From contig CAZGYJ010000074.1 in the NCBI GenBank assembly GCA_964530345.1, forward strand, positions 1 to 14,524: a DNA stretch of 14,524 nucleotides, given 5' to 3'. Below the pieces are notes generated by a model that searched no databases, was not told where the DNA came from, and was given only the letters and a program-made list of their open reading frames with translations. The stretch is from JALSJK01 sp964530345. Lineage in GTDB: Bacteria; Pseudomonadota; Gammaproteobacteria; Methylococcales; Methylomonadaceae. The translations under genes and the position numbers were made by a program. Of this stretch, positions 7,474-13,759 are shown piece by piece (position 1 is the first letter of the stretch; each line of letters opens with the position of its first letter).

Positions 7474-9033
7474 ATGAATGATTTACTGACAATGAATGTG
7501 TTACTTGAAAACTTGCAAAATCCTGCGCTTTACCCTCATTCGGTGGCTCAATTTGAGGTGCTAGAAACTCATATTTCTTGGGTATTACTGACGGGTGATT
7601 ATGCCTATAAAATCAAGAAGCCAGTTAATTTCGGGTTTCTGGACTTTTCAACTCTGGGTAAAAGACATCATTATTGTGATGAAGAACTGAGTCTTAACCG
7701 GCGCTTGGCGCCAGAACTATATCTTGAAGTTGTTGTAATAACTGGAGACGAAGAGGAGCCACAGATTAATGGAAATGGACCGATTCTTGAATATGCTGTA
7801 AAAATGAGGCAATTTCCACAATCGAATGTACTGAATAATTTGTTAAAGTCTGAGCAGCTCAGTGTAGAACATCTCGATGAGTTGGCCAATGTCATTGCAA
7901 ATTTTCATGCGAATGTGGAAATTGCCGATGAATCCATGAATTTTGGCTCACCAGAAAAAATTATAAAATCCATACTGGAAAATTTTATACAGATTCGTCA
8001 ATCCCTGATTCATCCACTCAACGAGGGATTAAGGTTACTGGAAGAATGGAGCAAACTAGAGCATAAACGACTTGTTGCAGTTTTTGAGCATCGAAAAAAA
8101 CAGGGTTTTATCCGAGAATGCCATGGTGATTTGCATCTGGCTAATATTGTACTCTTTAACAACAAAATCATTCCTTTTGACGGGATTGAATTTAATAATA
8201 ACTTGCGCTGGATTGATGTGATGAGCGAGCTGGCTTTTTTGGTGATGGACCTCAAAGCCCATCAGCGACAGGATTTTGGATTCAGAGTTTTAAACTATTA
8301 TTTGGAGCAAACAGGCGATTACCGAGGTTTACTGGTATTTCGATTTTATTGCGTTTATCGAGCCATGGTTAGAGCCAAAATAAATATCCTGAATTGTCAA
8401 CAGCACAAAGATGAACAAAGTTTTTCCAAAGCGTACCAGGAATACAATAATTATCTTCAATTGGCATCCGAATATACCCAAACAACTTCCAGAAAACTGG
8501 TTATTTGTCATGGTTTTTCTGGTTCCGGAAAAACTGTTGTTTCCCAGTTATTGTTACAGCGTTTGCCTGGAATACGAATTCGATCAGATGTGGAAAGGAA
8601 ACGATTGTTTGGAATGGAACCTGAAACGCGTAGTCACTCCAGCCCAAAAAGTGGATTGTATTCGCCAGAAATTAATCAGCAAACCTATCTGCGTTTGTTG
8701 GAATTGGCAAAAAGTATCTTAACTTCGGGTTTTTCAGTCATTGTTGATGCGACATTTTTAAAACATCAGCAACGGCGGCTGTTCCAGAATTTAGCGTTGG
8801 AGCTTGATGTTCCCTTATCTATTGTTTCATGCCAGGCCAAGGATTCTGTTTTGCGGCAACGGGTGATTAATAGAGAACGGGCTGGTAAAGATGCTTCAGA
8901 AGCTGGCGTTGCAGTTTTAGAACTACAAATGCGGGAAATTCAGCCATTATTGCCCGAAGAAAAAAAAGCGGCTGTTATTGTGAATACGGCAAAGGAAATT
9001 CAGATTGACAAAGTTATAAAGAAATTACAATAA
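7474..9033 (+). CDS. bifunctional aminoglycoside phosphotransferase-like / P-loop kinase protein
   Basis: A 519-residue fusion of two phosphotransfer folds. The N-terminal part (about 20-330) resembles aminoglycoside phosphotransferase/protein-kinase-like enzymes: YKIKKPV (45-51) with a candidate ATP-binding Lys, the catalytic loop CHGDLHLANI (216-225) with Asp219 and Asn224, and FDGIEF (235-240) at the DFG-like position. The C-terminal part (about 340-519) is a P-loop ATPase/kinase of the zeta-toxin or gluconate-kinase type, with Walker A GFSGSGKT (347-354) and RIRSDVERKRLFG just after. Proteins of this architecture are common in proteobacteria and usually annotated as AAA-family ATPases; their substrate is not known to me. 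The gene follows slipin with no intergenic base, so it is the third operon member, but a role with NfeD/slipin is only inferred. Resistance to an aminoglycoside is not implied. Confidence 0.85.
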   Translation: MNDLLTMNVLLENLQNPALYPHSVAQFEVLETHISWVLLTGDYAYKIKKPVNFGFLDFSTLGKRHHYCDEELSLNRRLAPELYLEVVVITGDEEEPQINGNGPILEYAVKMRQFPQSNVLNNLLKSEQLSVEHLDELANVIANFHANVEIADESMNFGSPEKIIKSILENFIQIRQSLIHPLNEGLRLLEEWSKLEHKRLVAVFEHRKKQGFIRECHGDLHLANIVLFNNKIIPFDGIEFNNNLRWIDVMSELAFLVMDLKAHQRQDFGFRVLNYYLEQTGDYRGLLVFRFYCVYRAMVRAKINILNCQQHKDEQSFSKAYQEYNNYLQLASEYTQTTSRKLVICHGFSGSGKTVVSQLLLQRLPGIRIRSDVERKRLFGMEPETRSHSSPKSGLYSPEINQQTYLRLLELAKSILTSGFSVIVDATFLKHQQRRLFQNLALELDVPLSIVSCQAKDSVLRQRVINRERAGKDASEAGVAVLELQMREIQPLLPEEKKAAVIVNTAKEIQIDKVIKKLQ

Positions 9034-9053
9034 CCAGTAATTGCTGGCAGAAA

Positions 9054-9070
9054 GCATTAATAGATAATGC
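9054..9070. terminator. weak inverted repeat between convergent genes
   Basis: GCATTA (9054-9059) and TAATGC (9065-9070) form a 6-bp stem with a 5-base loop in the 49-bp gap between convergent genes. A second short repeat, CCAG-N6-CTGG, precedes it. There is no proper T-run, so terminator function is doubtful; nothing better is present in the gap. Confidence 0.25.
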
Positions 9071-9082
9071 ATTAAATGAGTT

Positions 9083-9871
9083 TTAGGCTTCCAGTGGAGA
9101 CTCTCTAAATGTTACATCAATAATAATATCAATTAGTCTGAGAACATCATCACTTTTTCTGGCATCGATAGGAACCACAGGCCATTGCATATCAAATTTT
9201 TTCATAAATCGCTTATAGTCGGCAATATCATGTTTATTATTTACATCGAAATGGGTAATGCCAACAACAGCGTGGTTAGATTGTAAAAATTCCTGGTTGT
9301 GGGTTAGATAAAAATTCAAGTCTTCAAGCGGTGATTTCTGATTGTTATTAATTAGAATAATTAAGCCGCTTGCACCTTCCGTTAATATCGCCCCCATAAA
9401 ACTGAATCTTTTTTGTCCCGGGGTCCCATATAAATGAATCTTGCTTTTAAGCTGGTGGTTAAAAGTGCCATAATCCATCGAGGTTGTTGTTGTAGCTTTG
9501 AGTAAGGCAGTTTCGTCTGTTGGTACGGTTTCAGTGGTAATTGGATCAGAGTCACTAATAGCACCTATTGCAGTTGTTTTACCAGCACCGACACTGCCTG
9601 TGATAACCAGTTTTACTTGTGATGGAATTCTCACGTTATTGTTCTTTTTTGCAGTTGTTTTGTAAGATTGTATAACTTTTCCCTGGTGGTCTGATGCTAT
9701 TTCAGAGTTCTGAATTGAGGCCGGGACAAAAATTTTGGATTTTTGTTTGGTTTTGGCTTGTTTGCTTTTCGCTTTTGCAGGCCTGTTTTTAGATTTTTTT
9801 TTCCTTGATTCAGGCTGCCCATCTATTTGTTTTTTACGGAAAAAAAAGGCGACTTTGTTCAAAAAACTCAT
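9083..9871 (-). CDS. MglA/CvnD-like small GTPase with lysine-rich N-terminal extension
   Basis: A 262-residue protein whose C-terminal 175 residues form a Ras-like GTPase of the COG2229/MglA-CvnD type. G1 is GSVGAGKT (92-99), a TTET switch I region lies near 112-115, G3 is LYGTPGQ (147-153), in which Gly replaces the usual DxxG aspartate as in this prokaryotic class, G4 is THFD (206-209, no Lys), and IDAR (235-238) sits at the G5 position. Residues 1-85 are an unusual extension: MSFLNKVAFFFRKK could be a short membrane-binding helix, followed by a stretch dominated by Lys, Arg, Ser and Gln (about 22-46). This suggests attachment to acidic membrane. It is clearly paralogous to the GTPase at 11262 and divergent from the FimV-like gene. 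The membrane model is inferred. Confidence 0.88.
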   Translation of the reverse strand: MSFLNKVAFFFRKKQIDGQPESRKKKSKNRPAKAKSKQAKTKQKSKIFVPASIQNSEIASDHQGKVIQSYKTTAKKNNNVRIPSQVKLVITGSVGAGKTTAIGAISDSDPITTETVPTDETALLKATTTTSMDYGTFNHQLKSKIHLYGTPGQKRFSFMGAILTEGASGLIILINNNQKSPLEDLNFYLTHNQEFLQSNHAVVGITHFDVNNKHDIADYKRFMKKFDMQWPVVPIDARKSDDVLRLIDIIIDVTFRESPLEA

Positions 9872-10034
9872 GATGTTATAAAAAGAAATTCAATTAATAT
9901 AGGGCTTTTAATATTTATGTCTTGATATCGCAAAACAATGATGCATTTTGCTTAAATGGTCGTCAAGTTATGATGTTTAGTATAGAATCATATGACCAAG
10001 AGTTGCTTTTTTTACAAATCTTACCATTAAAAAG

Positions 10035-10050
10035 TGTGAACTGGTTCACA
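10035..10050. promoter_or_regulatory. CRP/Vfr-like binding site upstream of the FimV-like gene
   Basis: TGTGA-ACTGGT-TCACA matches the CRP/Vfr half-sites TGTGA-N6-TCACA exactly, and the whole 16-mer is symmetric (TGTGAAC-TG-GTTCACA). AAA lies just before it (with one G between) and TTTTT just after, also as in the consensus. A -10-like TATAAA at 10076-10081 puts the site near -45 of a start around 10088, roughly the class II activator position for the gene at 10132. The same bases could fold as a terminator-like hairpin with a T-rich tail, but the only gene reading in from the left is on the opposite strand, so an operator fits better. Confidence 0.55.
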
Positions 10051-10131
10051 TTTTTATTGTAGTTAATAGAAAAAGTATAAATACAAACTATCTTTCATTA
10101 AATAATTAATTATGACTGGCTGGTAAAGAAA

Positions 10132-10845
10132 ATGGCATTAAATTCTTCATTATTGGTTACTGGAGAAAAGACTGATGAAGAACAGGTTTTTTCTGATACA
10201 AGTTTTGTTTTCTCAAAGCAGGATAATCACAAATTTTCCTTGCATCATATTTTAGAAGATGAAGATATTTTGGATAATTTGGTTCATGAAATAACCAAGA
10301 AACCCAAAAATCTGATTACTCATATCCAGCGCATCAATTTTTGTTATAAACGAAATAACTCAGAACAATTGTTTGCTGCTCTTTCTGATTTCTTTAGGGT
10401 TCTGGAACACAAAGGGATTGAAATTAGTCGTCGGATGTTTGCAGGTGTCAAAAATAAGTTAGCGCCTGATCGAGAAGAGCAATTACGCCAATATTTAGAA
10501 AATCGAGCTGAACTTACAGAAAATCAGTTCTGTGTTTTGGGAAAAGGTATTATTGGAACTGTTAACTTGGTGCAACAAATATATGCGTCCGGCGACCAGG
10601 AACATGATCCGTTGGTATTGGCGCGAGATTATATTGAATATAGTCAATTAGATGAAGCTAAACGGGTTTTAGAAAAAGCGATCGTTGAAATTTCGAAAAG
10701 AGAAGCATTACATGTTGAACTCTTGAGGCTATACAAGGCAACTAAAGATATCAGCGGCTTTCATAAAATGTATGAAGCTTTAAAAGCGCTTAATAATCCA
10801 ATGCAGGATGAGTGGGATCGAATGAATGAATATTTTAAAACCTAA
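10132..10845 (+). CDS. FimV-like TPR-domain protein (cytoplasmic, no signal)
   Basis: A 237-residue protein with no signal peptide or membrane segment. Residues 35-125 are helical and charged, with ITHIQRINFCYKRNNSEQLFAALSDFFRVLEHKG reading like a helical-repeat pair. Residues about 158-215 (HDPLVLARDYIEYSQLDEAKRVLEKAIVEISKREALHVELLRLYK in outline) closely resemble the TPR-like segment of FimV/TspA proteins, where DP-LA-YI-YG-x-x-x-x-A-x-x-[IV]L is typical. FimV organises the cell pole, type IV pilus assembly and signalling in Pseudomonas; here the LysM and transmembrane parts are missing, so this is a soluble relative and not FimV itself. The gene is preceded by a CRP/Vfr-like site and lies between two small-GTPase genes, which supports a pilus or polarity link by inference. 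The ribosome binding site is weak. Confidence 0.7.
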   Translation: MALNSSLLVTGEKTDEEQVFSDTSFVFSKQDNHKFSLHHILEDEDILDNLVHEITKKPKNLITHIQRINFCYKRNNSEQLFAALSDFFRVLEHKGIEISRRMFAGVKNKLAPDREEQLRQYLENRAELTENQFCVLGKGIIGTVNLVQQIYASGDQEHDPLVLARDYIEYSQLDEAKRVLEKAIVEISKREALHVELLRLYKATKDISGFHKMYEALKALNNPMQDEWDRMNEYFKT

Positions 10846-11000
10846 CCTAAATTTTAAGTTTTTATTCTACTTAAATGACGCTTTGTCAATTCCTGGATTA
10901 CTGCCGACAACAATTCTTCAGCATTAAAACTTCATCCTGACACCCTTTACATTACATCTGACTTTTATACCTGAAAAGGATTTTATTGATATTGAATCTA

Positions 11001-11020
11001 TAAATACGCTGAATAGTTAC
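11001..11020. repeat. solo copy of the transposon terminal repeat found at 13680
   Basis: The 20 bases TAAATACGCTGAATAGTTAC are identical to the right end (13680-13699) of the MITE-like element downstream. No convincing inverted partner is visible within the preceding 150 bp, so this is a solo end or the remnant of a decayed copy. GATAT a little upstream also recalls the inner part of the intact element. Confidence 0.7.
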
Positions 11021-11027
11021 TTTATTT

Positions 11028-11057
11028 TTTCAATAAGATTCAAGCAACTTATTGAAA
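11028..11057. promoter_or_regulatory. perfect 10-bp inverted repeat, possible operator
   Basis: TTTCAATAAG (11028-11037) and CTTATTGAAA (11048-11057) are exact reverse complements separated by 10 bases. There is no downstream T-run on either strand, which argues against a terminator. It lies about 205 bp before the GTPase start and 7 bp after the solo transposon end. An operator or hairpin role is inferred. Confidence 0.4.
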
Positions 11058-11261
11058 CCTTCATAACTTTAGCTACTATTGTAAATGTACCCAGAAAAGA
11101 TGAGTATTGACACTCATTTAGTAATTTACTGAATAAAGGATTTTGGCTGAAAATGGATTTTTTATATTTTGTAGCGCTTGAATATTGTTATTTTATGGCC
11201 TGAGTAAGAAAAATTGTTCGAAAATTAATCAAAAATTAATTGAGAAAAAATATAATTAATT

Positions 11262-11807
11262 ATGAGCCACAATAAGATCATTTTTACTGGCCCAGTAGGT
11301 GCAGGGAAAACAACAGCTATTTCCGCTATTAGTGATGAAATACCCGTTACCACAGAGGCGTTGGCAAGTGATTTTATCAAATTAAAAAAAGCAGAGACGA
11401 CAGTGGCTTTGGATTACGGTATGATTAGGGCTAATGGTGGCGAAAAAATTCATCTTTATGGAACGCCGGGCCAGCAACGTTTTGATTTTATGTGGGATAT
11501 TTTGACCCATGGAGGGATTGGGTTAATTTTGTTATTGGACAATACCCGACCTGACCCTTTTATTGATATGAAGTTTTTTTTAAATACTTTTAATTCATTC
11601 ATAAAAAAAACCAAGGTTACTATTGGTGTCACTCAAACTGACTTGAGTCAAACGCCGACCATAGAGTGTTACCGAGAACAGCTTAAAAAGCTAGGTGCGA
11701 ATTTTCCTGTTTTTTCAATAGATGCTCGAAAAAAAAATGATGTTTCAATGCTAGTCCAATCATTGCTGTATTCTCTTGAGCCTGTTTTTGAGGAAAACTA
11801 TAAGTGA
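11262..11807 (+). CDS. MglA/CvnD-like small GTPase
   Basis: A 181-residue single-domain GTPase. G1 is GPVGAGKT (10-17), TTEA near 30-33 is the switch I region, G3 is LYGTPGQ (65-71) with the aspartate replaced by Gly, then RFDFMWDILTHGGIGLILLLD, a pattern shared with conservon CvnD GTPases; G4 is TQTD (124-127) and IDAR lies at 153-156. The start is safe because the first beta strand begins at once. It is paralogous to the minus-strand GTPase at 9083 but lacks the basic extension. Its stop overlaps the GTG start of the next gene (GTGA), giving a coupled GTPase/Roadblock-like pair as in mglBA and cvn operons. Such GTPases switch between GDP and GTP states to place or activate partners; the partner here is unknown. 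Confidence 0.9.
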   Translation: MSHNKIIFTGPVGAGKTTAISAISDEIPVTTEALASDFIKLKKAETTVALDYGMIRANGGEKIHLYGTPGQQRFDFMWDILTHGGIGLILLLDNTRPDPFIDMKFFLNTFNSFIKKTKVTIGVTQTDLSQTPTIECYREQLKKLGANFPVFSIDARKKNDVSMLVQSLLYSLEPVFEENYK

Positions 11808-12448
11808 GCCGATTTACATTAACCAAGGGATTGTATCTATATCCAACACCATCTGGCGCCTATCATGCTGTATCCCTGAAAGATAAGGACAAATCAAGAT
11901 GTTTTCTGCGAGCAATATTGCAACAAAGGCAAACGCCCGAGCTGAATATAGGGAACCTCAAAAGCCTCATGGACGAGAAGAACGAAGAGAAATGTATGGA
12001 GCTGTTATTACACTGCCAAAAGTTAGGTTGGGTGCAAGGGTTAACAGATCGCCTTGAATACCCAAAGGGACCTTTGGATGAGATTTTACCAGACTTATTG
12101 GATAAGGTTTCCGCGAGTGGTAAGGTTTTACTTGCCGATAGCCAGGGGTTTTATTTAGCTTGTAATGGATTGGATCATGAAGTGGCAGAAGAACTATCTG
12201 CCTTGAGTGCTGATATAGCCACAGTCCAAGAACGACGATCCAGCTTATTGATGAACAATATGGGACTAAGTAGTCATGCCTGGTCATTAGTTGATGCAGC
12301 CGGGAATTCTAATGTTGGATTTTGGCCGTTATATATCGGTGATCATCGATTTGTCATATGTATTTGTGGTGTTCCTTATTTTAATCGGCCAGAATTTGTG
12401 ACGCTTATTTGGGCTTTAAGTATTCGTTATGCCCGAGATATGATGTAA
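11804..12448 (+). CDS. two-domain protein: helical N-terminus plus degenerate Roadblock-like domain
   Basis: A 214-residue soluble protein coupled to the GTPase gene by the GTGA overlap. Residues 1-82 (starting TLTKGLYLYPTPSGAYHAV and ending LLLHCQKLGWVQGL) look like a small winged-helix or PqqD-like fold. Residues about 105-212 look like a divergent Roadblock/LC7 domain: GKVLLADSQGFYLACNGL, an AEELSALSADIATVQE helix, then alternating beta strands (FWPLYIGDHRFVICICGVP) and a final helix. Roadblock proteins of the MglB type are GTPase-activating partners of MglA-class GTPases, and in conservons CvnC carries a winged-helix fold next to CvnD. This protein may combine both ideas in one chain. The domain calls are by pattern only and need structure prediction. 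Confidence 0.65.
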   Translation: MSRFTLTKGLYLYPTPSGAYHAVSLKDKDKSRCFLRAILQQRQTPELNIGNLKSLMDEKNEEKCMELLLHCQKLGWVQGLTDRLEYPKGPLDEILPDLLDKVSASGKVLLADSQGFYLACNGLDHEVAEELSALSADIATVQERRSSLLMNNMGLSSHAWSLVDAAGNSNVGFWPLYIGDHRFVICICGVPYFNRPEFVTLIWALSIRYARDMM

Positions 12449-12587
12449 ATCATTTATCTACTTTTCTTCAATTTTTTCATACACAAAGCTTGATTGGAGA
12501 AGCATTCCCTAATCCTTAAACAATTCTTTTTTTTCAACTTTGCTTCTAATAGCAAAAAATTTCTTGTCAACTACACTAATACATTGA

Positions 12588-12640
12588 TTCAAAGATAAAA
12601 ATTATTTTTCTTTGAAAGGTTTATTGGCATGTGCATGCCA
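12588..12640. promoter_or_regulatory. two inverted repeats upstream of the Roadblock gene
   Basis: In the 225-bp gap before the Roadblock gene are TTCAAAGA...TCTTTGAA-type arms (12588-12616, outer 8 bp paired, A/T-rich centre) and, nine bases later, a perfect short palindrome TGGCATG-TG-CATGCCA (12625-12640). The second ends 33 bases before the start codon, so a bound repressor or a hairpin there could control initiation. Neither has a terminator-like T-run. The rest of the gap is A/T-rich and shows nothing else. Confidence 0.4.
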
Positions 12641-12673
12641 GTTACTATTTCATTATTTTCAAGGTGACCAAGA

Positions 12674-13036
12674 ATGCGCGAAGATTTACTTAAATCAATT
12701 CTGCAAGAGTTAAGTGGCAGATCAGCTGATATTGAAGCGACTGGAATTATTTCTACTGATGGATTAACAATGGCTGCAGTATTGCCAGAAGGAATGGATG
12801 AGGATAGAGTAGGGGCTATGAGTGCTGCAATGCTTTCGTTAGGAGATCGTACTTCCCAGGAACTAGCAAGAGGGGCTTTAGATCAGGTGCTTATTCGTGG
12901 CAATAATGGCTATGTTTTGATGACTCATGCTGGAGACGAAGCTGTTTTGACGGTATTGGCCAGGCCGAATGCAAAACTGGGGCTTATATTTCTGGACGTA
13001 AAGCGAGCGGCGGAGCAAATTGCAGAAATGATTTAA
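12674..13036 (+). CDS. Roadblock/LC7-domain protein (MglB-like)
   Basis: A 120-residue single-domain Roadblock/LC7 protein of usual family length: an N-terminal helix (LLKSILQELSGRS), strand pair IEATGIISTDGLTMAAVLP, central helix DRVGAMSAAMLSLGDRTSQEL, strands VLIRGNNGYVLMTHAGDEAVLTVLA and the C-terminal helix LDVKRAAEQIAEMI. Proteins of this class form dimers that bind and regulate MglA-like GTPases. AGGTGA lies seven bases before the ATG. The next gene starts 13 bp after the stop, so the Roadblock protein and the PAS protein are co-transcribed. The likely GTPase partners are those at 11262 and 9083; which one is not visible from sequence. Confidence 0.92.
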   Translation: MREDLLKSILQELSGRSADIEATGIISTDGLTMAAVLPEGMDEDRVGAMSAAMLSLGDRTSQELARGALDQVLIRGNNGYVLMTHAGDEAVLTVLARPNAKLGLIFLDVKRAAEQIAEMI

Positions 13037-13049
13037 TGAAAGAAGCCCC

Positions 13050-13526
13050 ATGCTAAAAGATATGAATCCTGACGATGTTGTTGGTGATTATGAAAAGTCT
13101 GTCTTAACACTGCATGGTGATATTAAAAGAACAGTTTTTTATACTGAACAGGAAATACCATACCCCGAAGGTAAATTAATTGTGTCCAGGACTGACCTGG
13201 CGGGGATCATTACGCATGTTAATTCATCTTTTGTAGAAATGTCTGGATATACAAAAGATGAATTAATCGGTGCTCCTCATTCAATACTTCGGCATCCTGA
13301 CATGCCATCGGCAGCGTTCAAGGATTTATGGGATACCATACGCAACCAATGTAAATGGCAAGGCTATGTTAAAAATTTACGAAAAGATGGTGCTTACTAT
13401 TGGGTAAAAGCTGTGGTAATTCCAAATGTTAGAAATGGTAAGGCCGTTGGTTATACTTCTGTTCGAAGAAAGCCATCAAGGAACAAGATCAAAGAGAGCA
13501 TCGATCTATATTCGACACTCAATTAA
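13050..13526 (+). CDS. free-standing Aer-type FAD-binding PAS protein
   Basis: A 158-residue protein made of one PAS domain (about 42-142) with a 40-residue N-terminal lead, and no membrane, HAMP or receptor signalling region. It aligns closely with the PAS domain of the energy-taxis receptor Aer: ITHVNSSFVEMSGYTKDELIG, SILRHPDMPSAAFKDLW, WQGYVKNLRKDGAYYWVKA. The Aer residues needed for FAD binding or signalling have counterparts (N34 to Asn58, R57/H58/D60 to Arg81/His82/Asp84, W79 to Trp103). A soluble FAD redox sensor is therefore predicted, reporting electron-transport state to a partner protein. It follows the Roadblock gene by 13 bp, suggesting the output is the GTPase/Roadblock switch rather than a chemoreceptor. 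A MITE is inserted one base after the stop codon. Confidence 0.92.
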   Translation: MLKDMNPDDVVGDYEKSVLTLHGDIKRTVFYTEQEIPYPEGKLIVSRTDLAGIITHVNSSFVEMSGYTKDELIGAPHSILRHPDMPSAAFKDLWDTIRNQCKWQGYVKNLRKDGAYYWVKAVVIPNVRNGKAVGYTSVRRKPSRNKIKESIDLYSTLN

Positions 13527-13535
13527 ACAATTTTT

Positions 13536-13699
13536 GTAACTACTCAGTGTATTTATAGTTTCAATATCAGTAACTTATTCCAGAAGACGCCGTAAATACG
13601 TCCGTGTAGGCTTGATTGTGTCATCCATGACACATACACTTCTTCCATAAGCTACTGATATTTAAAAAATTAGTTAAATTAAATACGCTGAATAGTTAC
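13536..13699. mobile_element. IS66-type MITE (non-autonomous transposon), 164 bp
   Basis: The ends are inverted repeats: left GTAACTACTCAGTGTATTTA (13536-13555) and right TAAATACGCTGAATAGTTAC (13680-13699) match at 18 of 20 positions. Both sides are flanked by the identical 8-mer CAATTTTT (13528-13535 and 13700-13707), a target-site duplication. Ends starting GTAA with an 8-bp duplication are characteristic of the IS66 family, so the element was probably mobilised by an IS66-like transposase encoded elsewhere; it has no coding frame itself. It sits between the PAS gene and the solute-binding gene; removing it and one duplication leaves about 61 bp between them. Confidence 0.8.
13564..13661. 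repeat. nested extragenic palindrome inside the MITE
   Basis: Within the element, ATATCAGTAACTTAT (13564-13578) and ATAAGCTACTGATAT (13647-13661) pair at 14 of 15 positions. The centre contains TGTGTCAT-CC-ATGACACA (13617-13634), a perfect 8-bp stem, with outer GTGTA (13604-13608) and TACAC (13635-13639) also able to pair. The sequence around GACGCCGTAAATACGTCC and the CATCCATG centre resembles a family of abundant intergenic palindromes that I recall from gammaproteobacterial genomes, which I cannot verify here. RNA from it would fold strongly. Confidence 0.65.
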
Positions 13700-13759
13700 C
13701 AATTTTTTTGAATTTACTATCTAGGTTGTTGTAAAGTTAGTCAATGAGGTTACAGTCTA

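Larger units (their letters stand above)
10846..11261. other. 416-bp gene-free region rich in inverted repeats
   Basis: No credible coding frame was found. The stretch holds TTTAAGT-N9-ACTTAAA (10853-10875), a 20-bp transposon-end repeat (11001-11020), a perfect 10-bp inverted repeat with a 10-base spacer (11028-11057), ATGAGT-N6-ACTCAT (11100-11117) and a 19-bp near-palindrome (11116-11134). The last 60 bases before the GTPase gene are almost pure A/T with repeated AATTAAT, probably promoter and leader. It could hold promoters, operators or a small RNA; the sequence alone does not decide. Confidence 0.5.

Noticed and set aside
7474..9033. Aminoglycoside resistance gene
   Set aside because: The APH-like domain belongs to a chromosomal housekeeping-type fusion with a P-loop kinase and sits in a conserved-looking operon; nothing indicates an acquired resistance determinant.
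9785..9850. Long A/T homopolymers in the Lys-rich part of the minus-strand GTPase as a slippage or phase-variation site
   Set aside because: The A-runs are explained by Lys and Phe codons in an A/T-rich gene, and the frame is intact; no sign of a designed alternative frame.
10853..10875. Terminator after the FimV-like gene
   Set aside because: The stem TTTAAGT/ACTTAAA is purely A/T-rich with a 9-base loop and has no T-run after it.
10875..10940. 21-residue frame in the gap after the FimV-like gene
   Set aside because: No ribosome binding site and no recognisable composition; expected by chance.
11153..11203. 16-residue frame with an AAAGGA upstream, possible leader peptide
   Set aside because: Too short, poorly spaced from the possible ribosome binding site, and without any visible attenuation structure.
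12625..12640. Possible sigma-54 promoter (TGGCA...GC) at the palindrome before the Roadblock gene
   Set aside because: The GG to GC spacing is nine bases, not ten, and the downstream half lacks the TTGC pattern; the palindrome explains the bases better.
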